10,997 nucleotides of DNA. Origin: an uncultured Butyricicoccus sp. GTDB taxonomy: Bacteria; Bacillota; Clostridia; Oscillospirales; Butyricicoccaceae. Both the position numbers and the translations under genes were made by a program. Below the pieces are notes generated by a model. That model ran no database searches and had not been told where the DNA came from. It saw only the letters and a list, made by a program, of their open reading frames with translations. How positions within the stretch are numbered: the stretch's first letter is position 1; each line of letters begins with the position of its first letter. This document shows, one piece after another, positions 1 through 4,415 of the stretch. The stretch spans positions 1-10,997 of the forward strand of contig URFQ01000080.1 in the NCBI GenBank assembly GCA_900547195.1, in the 5' to 3' direction.

Positions 1-55
1 ACAGGTTCAGGTTCAGCCCCCGCAGGCTTTCAATATATTGGTCTTTGGTCATCAT
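1..55 (-). CDS. abfD: 4-hydroxybutyryl-CoA dehydratase / vinylacetyl-CoA delta-isomerase (probable, 5' fragment)
   Basis: Only the first 18 codons are inside the window, reading MMTKDQYIESLRGLNLNL on the minus strand. The motif T-x-x-Q-Y-I-E-S-L-R-x-L-N is the usual opening of AbfD, a flavin and [4Fe-4S] enzyme of the 4-hydroxyphenylacetate 3-hydroxylase fold that converts 4-hydroxybutyryl-CoA to crotonyl-CoA. The start at 55 is supported by a GGAGG at 66-70, ten bases upstream. A second in-frame ATG at 52 is less well placed. The neighbour just upstream in transcription is 4-hydroxybutyrate dehydrogenase, which catalyses an earlier step of the same pathway and supports the call. No CoA transferase (abfT/cat2) is seen here; it may lie beyond the edge. 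Other members of the 4-hydroxyphenylacetate hydroxylase family begin similarly, so the assignment rests on a short peptide plus context. Confidence 0.62.
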   Translation of the reverse strand, partial: MMTKDQYIESLRGLNLNL

Positions 56-80
56 AATAAAGGTACCTCCAAGATTTTTG

Positions 81-101
81 TTTTACAGACGATCTGTAAA
101 A
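81..101. promoter_or_regulatory. 21-bp perfect inverted repeat in the abfD leader (candidate operator)
   Basis: Arms TTTTACAGA (81-89) and TCTGTAAAA (93-101) are exact reverse complements around a 3-bp centre, CGA. The repeat lies ten bases upstream of the abfD Shine-Dalgarno sequence. The size and symmetry fit a dimeric repressor site. As RNA it would be a weak AU-rich hairpin with a 3-nt loop, and on the minus strand it is followed by AAAACAAAAATC rather than a U-tract, so it is not a convincing terminator. I see no good -35/-10 pair for abfD between 102 and 264. Confidence 0.5.
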
Positions 102-264
102 GAAATGGCGCCGGACGGGAGCGGCTGTGCGGCGCCGCACGCAAAGGATCAAACGCACACCGGAAAACCCGGCATTCCCGCCGAAACGGATCGTTTGCAA
201 GAAGAAAACTCCTGAAGACGCCGGCAAGCCGACGGTTTCTCGTCTCTCTCCACAAGATCCTTTC
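102..264. other. Non-coding spacer between the 4-hydroxybutyrate dehydrogenase terminator and abfD
   Basis: No ORF with family character is visible in this GC-rich spacer. It contains a 14-bp perfect palindrome, GTGCGGCGCCGCAC, at 127-140 and several short GC-rich complementary segments such as CCGGC-AA-GCCG near 221-230. On the minus strand this would be structured 5' leader RNA if abfD is transcribed from a promoter just after the terminator or by readthrough. I looked for glycine, SAM and T-box signatures and did not find them. Confidence 0.4.
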
Positions 265-266
265 TG

Positions 267-301
267 AAAAAAAGAAGGGGCGGACGGAAATCGTCCGCCC
301 C
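267..301 (-). terminator. Rho-independent terminator of 4-hydroxybutyrate dehydrogenase
   Basis: Arms GGGGCGGACG (277-286) and CGTCCGCCCC (292-301) form a 10-bp perfect GC-rich stem with a 5-nt loop. On the minus strand the stem is followed by TTCTTTTTTT (276-267). It begins 39 bases after the dehydrogenase stop codon and should separate that transcript from abfD. Confidence 0.92.
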
Positions 302-340
302 TCGGCTCACGTCACAGGGTCAACTGGTTGTGATTGCAAA

Positions 341-1522
341 TTAGTAGCACTCGCGGTAGATGCGCTCCATCAGCTCCTTGGTCATCGGAACATAGGAGTT
401 GGTGATCAGGCGCTGCTGGTTGATCATAACAGACTCCGGGAAGCCGGTGATATCCTCTTCCTTGAAGCCGTACTCATGCAGCGGCTTGAGCGGCAGAACC
501 TTCTCAAGCAGAGCGTTGAGAGCCGGGATTGCGTCCTTGGCCTCGCAGCCCAAGATGGAAGCAACCAGCTTCTTAAAGTTCATCAGCTCGCCCTCCGGCT
601 TGATCTCATCATAGATCTCGAGGATCTTGCCGAACAGCGCATAGTTGGACTCGCCGTGCGGTACATGGTAGGTGCCGCCGAGCGGGAAGGACATGCCGTG
701 TACGGTTGCACAACCGGCCTTCAGGAACGCAATACCTGCGAACAGGGAAGCGGTTACGTACTCATCAAGGTAGTCCAGACGAGCCTCGGGGCCCTTCTCG
801 CCGATCTGTACAAAGCCCTTCAGGATCATCTCCATGGCCTTTACGGAATACATCTCAGAGGTGATGGTCTTACGATGCGGGGAGAGGTAGGACTCGGTCG
901 CATGAATCAGAGCATCGATTGCAGAGGAGGCAAACGGCTTGTAAGGCAGGGTCTTGAGCAGATCCGGAATCAGGCAGACCTTGTTCGGGATGATGTCGTC
1001 GGAAACCAGGCCGAGCTTGGTCTCGCCGCCGGTCAGCTTGCCGTCCTTCTCGTCCTTGACGATGGCAACCGAGATGTTGGTGCATTCGGAACCAGTGCCG
1101 CAGGTGGTCGGGATCGCGATAACTTCCTTCTCATGTACAACGGGCTCGCGCTTAAAATACAGCTCATGGACAGAGGTCGGGCGCTTGCAGCCGAGCAGCT
1201 TGCACAGATCCATGATAGCGCCGCCGCCGATTGCAATCACGCGGTCGTAGGAGTCATACGGAATTGCCTCGTACATGGTCTCGATCATGGCCTCAGACGG
1301 CTCGCCAACACCAAACTTTTCCTGGAACACATAGGTGCAAGCGAGGTTGTACTGCTCCATAAAGGGCTTGTAGATGAACTCGTTGGTCAGAACGACGTCG
1401 CGCTCACCCAGAGAGAACTCCTGAGCAAATTCGCCGAAGTTTGCGAACTTGTAGATGGTCGGAGCAATGATAATCTCTCTCTTGTCCTTCATCAGGGACG
1501 CGCTAAAAGAATCCATAGCCAT
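341..1522 (-). CDS. 4hbD: 4-hydroxybutyrate dehydrogenase (iron-containing alcohol dehydrogenase family)
   Basis: The predicted 393-residue cytosolic enzyme should interconvert succinate semialdehyde and 4-hydroxybutyrate with NAD(H), as in the succinate and 4-aminobutyrate routes to butyrate. It is a group III (Fe-ADH) protein and resembles the Clostridium kluyveri enzyme over its whole length from memory: shared blocks include LTNEF-YKPF near residue 45, VFQEK-G-GEPS near 65, PTTCGTGSE at 138-146, and the C-terminal QQRL. The NAD-binding GGG is at 99-101. Candidate metal ligands are D203, H207, H275 and H289, in the blocks AIDALIHATE, TVHGMSFP and YHVPHGE. The start at 1522 (MAMDSF) has GGAG nine bases upstream. 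The longer frame to 1696 runs through the promoter and is not expected to be translated. A promoter and terminator of its own suggest a single-gene transcript. The Fe-ADH fold is certain; the substrate is inferred from close similarity and from the adjacent abfD-like start. Confidence 0.9.
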   Translation of the reverse strand: MAMDSFSASLMKDKREIIIAPTIYKFANFGEFAQEFSLGERDVVLTNEFIYKPFMEQYNLACTYVFQEKFGVGEPSEAMIETMYEAIPYDSYDRVIAIGGGAIMDLCKLLGCKRPTSVHELYFKREPVVHEKEVIAIPTTCGTGSECTNISVAIVKDEKDGKLTGGETKLGLVSDDIIPNKVCLIPDLLKTLPYKPFASSAIDALIHATESYLSPHRKTITSEMYSVKAMEMILKGFVQIGEKGPEARLDYLDEYVTASLFAGIAFLKAGCATVHGMSFPLGGTYHVPHGESNYALFGKILEIYDEIKPEGELMNFKKLVASILGCEAKDAIPALNALLEKVLPLKPLHEYGFKEEDITGFPESVMINQQRLITNSYVPMTKELMERIYRECY

Positions 1523-1636
1523 AGTAAACATCTCCAATTTTAAAAATTTTGTTGTATAAAAGGCCCTGGCCGGGCGTTTTAACAAAGGTGTCTGTTGCGT
1601 GTTTGAAAGGTTCTGGTCAAATCGCTCAATCACACT
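1523..1636 (-). other. 5' leader of 4-hydroxybutyrate dehydrogenase mRNA
   Basis: The leader is long for a single catabolic gene. It holds a weak GCCC/GGGC hairpin followed by UUUUAU (about 1557-1576), an AU-rich stretch of Ts and As just before the ribosome binding site, and GGAG nine bases before the start. I recognise no known riboswitch. AU-rich sequence before a ribosome binding site can increase initiation, but no regulatory role can be shown here. Confidence 0.35.
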
Positions 1637-1642
1637 ATCCCT

Positions 1643-1671
1643 ATTGTAGCAAAAGCGTTCCAGAACTTCAA
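1643..1671 (-). promoter_or_regulatory. Sigma-A-type promoter of 4-hydroxybutyrate dehydrogenase
   Basis: On the minus strand, -35 TTGAAG (1671-1666), a 17-bp spacer and -10 TACAAT (1648-1643), preceded by the extended -10 dinucleotide TG. The expected start of transcription is near 1636, giving a leader of about 113 nt. A second TTGACA (1709-1704) lies just upstream but has only a weak -10 (TTTTGT). Confidence 0.75.
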
Positions 1672-1717
1672 CACAAAATAACAAAAATGTCCCCAAAAAA
1701 ATTTGTCAAGAAATGAA

Positions 1718-1748
1718 GGGGCATGTACAACTGTTCTGTACATGCCCC
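1718..1748 (-). terminator. Terminator of the amino acid ABC transporter operon
   Basis: Arms GGGGCATGTACA (1718-1729) and TGTACATGCCCC (1737-1748) form a 12-bp perfect stem with a 7-nt loop. On the minus strand the stem is followed by TTCATTTCTTG, an interrupted U-tract, so termination may be partial. The plus-strand flank is TATTTT. All nearby genes read on the minus strand, so the importer operon is the natural client. The 4-hydroxybutyrate dehydrogenase promoter starts just downstream. Confidence 0.7.
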
Positions 1749-1793
1749 TATTTTACCGTAAAACCGGCGATTTGTAAACTGAAATTAGCGATT

Positions 1794-1817
1794 TTATCCA
1801 ATTGAATTTTTGGATAA
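1794..1817 (-). repeat. Short inverted repeat directly after the glnQ-like stop codon
   Basis: TTATCCAA (1794-1801) and TTGGATAA (1810-1817) are perfect 8-bp complements with an 8-nt loop. The repeat starts ten bases after the ATPase stop codon and has no U-tract on either side. It could be a 3'-end mRNA stabilising hairpin ahead of the main terminator at 1718-1748. The remaining sequence at 1749-1793 shows nothing recognisable. Confidence 0.45.
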
Positions 1818-1827
1818 GCGGCCGAAA

Positions 1828-2616
1828 CTAGGAGTTTTGCGAAAACCTGCTCAGGAATGCACGGGTTCGTTCATTTTGGGTATGTTCAAATACCTGTTCA
1901 GGCGTACCCTGTTCGACGACCACGCCCTTGTCCATAAAGACGATCTGATCGGCCACGTCACGCGCAAACGCCATCTCATGAGTGACGATGACCATGGTGG
2001 TATGCTTATCTGCAAGGGAACGAATGACCTTCAGCACCTCGCCGGTCAGCTCGGGGTCGAGCGCCGAGGTTGGCTCGTCAAAACACAGGATATCGGGCTT
2101 CATGGCGAGAGCGCGCGCAATGGCGACGCGCTGCTGCTGGCCGCCGGAAAGCTGGTGCGGATAATGGTTCATGCGGCCGGTGAGGCTCATCTGCTCGAGC
2201 AGATCCATAGCCTCGTGTTCGATTTTTTCGTGAACCGCACGCTTGTCCTGCTTGTAGCCTGGTTGCTGCTTGGCGAGCAAAAGATTGGCCAGCATGACGT
2301 TTTCCAGCGCGGTATACTGCGGGAATAGGTTAAATGACTGGAATACCATGCCGAAGTGCAGGCGCTTTTTGCGGATTTCGGCGTCCGACTGGGACGCGTG
2401 TACGGCGGCGTCAAACAGAGTTTCACCATTTACTGCAATGGTGCCTCCGTCTGGTGTTTCGAGGAAATTCAGGCAACGCAGCAGCGTGGTCTTGCCCGAA
2501 CCGCTTGAGCCGATGATGGCAAGCGCCTGGCCGCGTTCCAGGGAAAAGCTGATGTCCTTCAGGACTTTGGTGGAGCCGAAGCTCTTGTGAATGTTGTTGA
2601 CTTCCAAAATTGGCAT
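1828..2616 (-). CDS. glnQ: Polar amino acid ABC transporter, ATP-binding subunit (GlnQ-like)
   Basis: This 262-residue ATPase should power the importer encoded with it, sitting on the cytoplasmic face of the permease. All nucleotide-binding motifs are present: Walker A GSSGSGKT at 36-43, Q-loop Gln93 in MVFQSFNLFP, signature LSGGQQQR from 156, Walker B ILCFDE at 176-181, D-loop SALD, and switch His213 in VTHEM. It is about 20 residues longer than typical GlnQ proteins. The extra length is in hydrophilic segments near residues 72-85 and 117-130, flanking the Q-loop region. The start at 2616 is set by AAGGAGG about six bases upstream. The permease stop codon lies only 12 bases upstream, so the two are probably translated from one mRNA. 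GlnQ is used here in the family sense; glutamine as the substrate is not shown by the sequence. Confidence 0.93.
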   Translation of the reverse strand: MPILEVNNIHKSFGSTKVLKDISFSLERGQALAIIGSSGSGKTTLLRCLNFLETPDGGTIAVNGETLFDAAVHASQSDAEIRKKRLHFGMVFQSFNLFPQYTALENVMLANLLLAKQQPGYKQDKRAVHEKIEHEAMDLLEQMSLTGRMNHYPHQLSGGQQQRVAIARALAMKPDILCFDEPTSALDPELTGEVLKVIRSLADKHTTMVIVTHEMAFARDVADQIVFMDKGVVVEQGTPEQVFEHTQNERTRAFLSRFSQNS

Positions 2617-2628
2617 TTCGGCACCTCC

Positions 2629-3291
2629 TTATACGCGGAAATAATCCATTTTCTTTTCAAGCCAGCCAAACAGCAGGGTGAGGATGCCGCAGAAGACCAG
2701 GAAGAATACCGCAGTCGAGAACAGCGGCCACAGCAGGCTGTTGTTGACGAACTCCTTGCTCATCATGATGATCTCCTTGCTGGCAATGATATTGGCCAGC
2801 GCAGTATCCTTAATAAGGGTCATGAACTCGTTGCCCATTGGCGGGATCACGCGCTTGATGACCTGCAGCAACGTGATGCGGAAAAAGATCTGAGACTTGG
2901 TCATACCGAGCACCTGACCGGCCTCATACTGGCCGCGCGGGATGGACTGGATGCCGCCGCGGAAGATCTCAGAAAAATAGCAGGCATAGTTGATGATGAA
3001 CGCCACACAGGACGCGATCACGCGGCCCGTGACGCCTAGGGAAGCCCACGGCTGTCCCCAGTGAAGCAGGCCGGGACCGTAATAAATAAAGATAATTTGG
3101 AGCATGAGCGGCGTGCCGCGGATGACCCACACGAAGGTCTTAATCAGACATGCCAGCGGGCGGAAACGACTCATGGCGCCAAAGGCAATGAGCAGGCCAA
3201 CCGGCAGCGCGCCGAGCAGGGTGACAAAGAAAATTGTACAATTGATGCCAAAGCTTTCAAAAAGCTTGGCGAGAACAATAGAAACGGACAT
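2629..3291 (-). CDS. Polar amino acid ABC transporter, permease subunit (HisM/GlnP type)
   Basis: This 220-residue inner-membrane protein should form the translocation channel, probably as a homodimer because only one permease is encoded. It shows the His/Glu/Gln/Arg/opine family pattern: an N-terminal membrane segment near 18-40, the block VIRGTPLMLQ at 56-65, and the EAA loop from about 123 (EAGQVLGMTKSQIFFRI), which docks onto the ATPase. Hydrophobic segments follow near 88-110 and 187-210, and the basic end KKMDYF is typical. The start at 3291 (MSVSIV) is preferred over an ATG at 3336 because GGAGGAG lies ten bases upstream of it and because the extra 15 residues are charged and unlike the family. 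It is separated from the binding-protein gene by 76 bases that include a hairpin, and is closely followed by the ATPase gene. Confidence 0.93.
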   Translation of the reverse strand: MSVSIVLAKLFESFGINCTIFFVTLLGALPVGLLIAFGAMSRFRPLACLIKTFVWVIRGTPLMLQIIFIYYGPGLLHWGQPWASLGVTGRVIASCVAFIINYACYFSEIFRGGIQSIPRGQYEAGQVLGMTKSQIFFRITLLQVIKRVIPPMGNEFMTLIKDTALANIIASKEIIMMSKEFVNNSLLWPLFSTAVFFLVFCGILTLLFGWLEKKMDYFRV

Positions 3292-3321
3292 ATGTGTTTT
3301 TCTCCTCCAAACAAAACCAAG

Positions 3322-3348
3322 CGGGGCAGCAAGCAATTTGCTGTCCCG
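3322..3348 (-). other. Intercistronic hairpin between binding-protein and permease genes
   Basis: CGGGGCAGCA (3322-3331) and TGCTGTCCCG (3339-3348) form a 10-bp stem with one mismatch on the minus-strand RNA; an A-U pair closes a 5-nt loop. It is followed by CUUGGUUUUGUUUGG, a broken U-tract. In importer operons such structures commonly leave the binding protein more abundant than the membrane parts, by partial termination or by protecting the upstream mRNA end. The location is right for that role. Confidence 0.55.
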
Positions 3349-3367
3349 TCTGGATAGGTTTTGCGTG

Positions 3368-4192
3368 TTACGCCAGATTCAGGCCGTACTTGTCAGCAAG
3401 AGATTCCAGGGTACCGTCCTTCTTGAGCTCGGCCATAGCCTCGTTGAATGCAGCGGTGATATCGCTGCCCTTGCGGAACGCAACGCCATACTTCTCCTCG
3501 TTAAATACTCCGCATACAGCCAGATCGGCATAGTCGCCCTTGCCGAGGATGGTGTTCGCCATGGTCTGGTCAAAGATCGCCGCAGCAGCGGTGCCGGACT
3601 TGACCTCGAGCAGCGCGTCGGTCTGCTTGCTCACGGTCACGATGTTATCCTTGAGATTCTCATCTTCTTCCGCTAGAGCTTGTGCGGCCGAGCCTGCCTC
3701 GAGCGCAACGGTCTTGCCCTTGAGGTTTGCAAAATCGGAATAGAGATCCTTGTTTTCCGTAGTTGTTACAACGACCTGCGTGTTGTTGACGTACGGATCA
3801 GAGATCGAGGTATTCTTCTGGAGCTCCTCGGTGATGGTCATGCCGTTCCAGATGCAGTCAATGTTGCCGGACTCCAGCTCAACGGTCTTGGTGTCCCATA
3901 CGATTTCAATGAAGTTGGGTTCCACGCCAAGCTTTTCGCAGACAGCGCGCGCAAACTCGGTATCAAAACCAGTGAATTCACCGTTCTCATCGGTGTAGTT
4001 CATTGGCTCATAAACCGTGTAGCCGATCTTGAGCTCACCGGCCTCCTGAATCTTGGCCAGATCGCTTGCAGCAGCATCGGAGGCAGCTCCGGATGAAGCC
4101 GCCGGGGCCTTCTGATTGCTGCCGCAGCCGGCAAGCATCACAGTCGTCATTGCACCCGCAAGCAGCAGGGTGAGCAATCTTTTTGTCTTCAT
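3368..4192 (-). CDS. Polar amino acid ABC transporter, substrate-binding lipoprotein (SBP family 3)
   Basis: The 274-residue protein is predicted to be a membrane-anchored extracellular binding protein. It has a signal peptide with a basic start (MKTKR), a hydrophobic core and a lipobox LAGC with Cys23 as the lipidation site, then an Ala/Ser-rich linker to about residue 43. The mature part has the family 3 pattern: KIGYTVYEPMNY near 55-66, GFDTEFARAVCEKLG near 75-89, a block ending IWNGMTITEE near 114-123, ALEAGSAAQ near 163-171, and KYGVAFRKG near 234-242. The start at 4192 has AAAGGA about 13 bases upstream. It is the first gene of the importer operon, with a promoter at 4249-4276. The ligand is probably a polar amino acid, but the binding-site residues do not let me choose among glutamine, glutamate, cystine, arginine and others. 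Confidence 0.93.
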   Translation of the reverse strand: MKTKRLLTLLLAGAMTTVMLAGCGSNQKAPAASSGAASDAAASDLAKIQEAGELKIGYTVYEPMNYTDENGEFTGFDTEFARAVCEKLGVEPNFIEIVWDTKTVELESGNIDCIWNGMTITEELQKNTSISDPYVNNTQVVVTTTENKDLYSDFANLKGKTVALEAGSAAQALAEEDENLKDNIVTVSKQTDALLEVKSGTAAAAIFDQTMANTILGKGDYADLAVCGVFNEEKYGVAFRKGSDITAAFNEAMAELKKDGTLESLADKYGLNLA

Positions 4193-4248
4193 AAGTAATA
4201 AAACATCCTTTCAGTTTGCAAATCGCGGCAAAGCAGTGCCACATTTCT

Positions 4249-4276
4249 ATTGTAACGATTTACTCCGAAAAATCAA
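4249..4276 (-). promoter_or_regulatory. Sigma-A-type promoter of the amino acid importer operon
   Basis: On the minus strand, -35 TTGATT (4276-4271), a 16-bp spacer and -10 TACAAT (4254-4249). Transcription should start near 4242, about 50 bases before the lipoprotein gene. It is back to back with the plus-strand promoter at 4332-4361. No obvious operator palindrome lies between them. Confidence 0.7.
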
Positions 4277-4331
4277 TAATAAAATGCAAGATTGGCAAAA
4301 GAAAATTTTTTTGAAGGGGCCGCATGCGGCG

Positions 4332-4361
4332 TTGCGGAGTGTATTGTGGGTATGCTATACT
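4332..4361 (+). promoter_or_regulatory. Promoter of the YhaN-like ATPase gene
   Basis: -35 TTGCGG (4332-4337), an 18-bp spacer and -10 TATACT (4356-4361) with an extended TG two bases upstream. The -35 is weak, and the extended -10 probably carries the promoter. Transcription would start near 4367, giving a leader of about 48 nt. Confidence 0.6.
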
Positions 4362-4415
4362 ATTCTTAACGGCTGGAAATGGCCGATATACTGTTTTTTG
4401 GAGAAAAAGAGTCCC

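Noticed and set aside
102..264. Possible glycine riboswitch ahead of abfD, prompted by a GGAGAGAGACG stretch on the minus strand
   Set aside because: The conserved glycine-aptamer core sequences are absent, and the stretch follows directly after a terminator.
38..1543. Long plus-strand open frame of about 500 codons opposite 4-hydroxybutyrate dehydrogenase
   Set aside because: It is antisense to a well-supported gene, has no ribosome site, and its translation has no family character. Codon bias of the true gene keeps stops out of the opposite frame.
1557..1580. GC hairpin plus Us in the 4-hydroxybutyrate dehydrogenase leader as an attenuator
   Set aside because: Only about four base pairs can form, too weak to call a terminator, and no alternative antiterminator pairing is clear.
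1523..1696. N-terminal extension of 4-hydroxybutyrate dehydrogenase
   Set aside because: The open frame continues upstream, but it runs through the -10 and -35 elements, and the ribosome site and family alignment favour the start at 1522.
4116..4415. N-terminal extension of the YhaN-like ATPase by 100 codons
   Set aside because: The extension overlaps the lipoprotein signal region of the divergent gene and both promoters; the family N-terminus begins at 4416.
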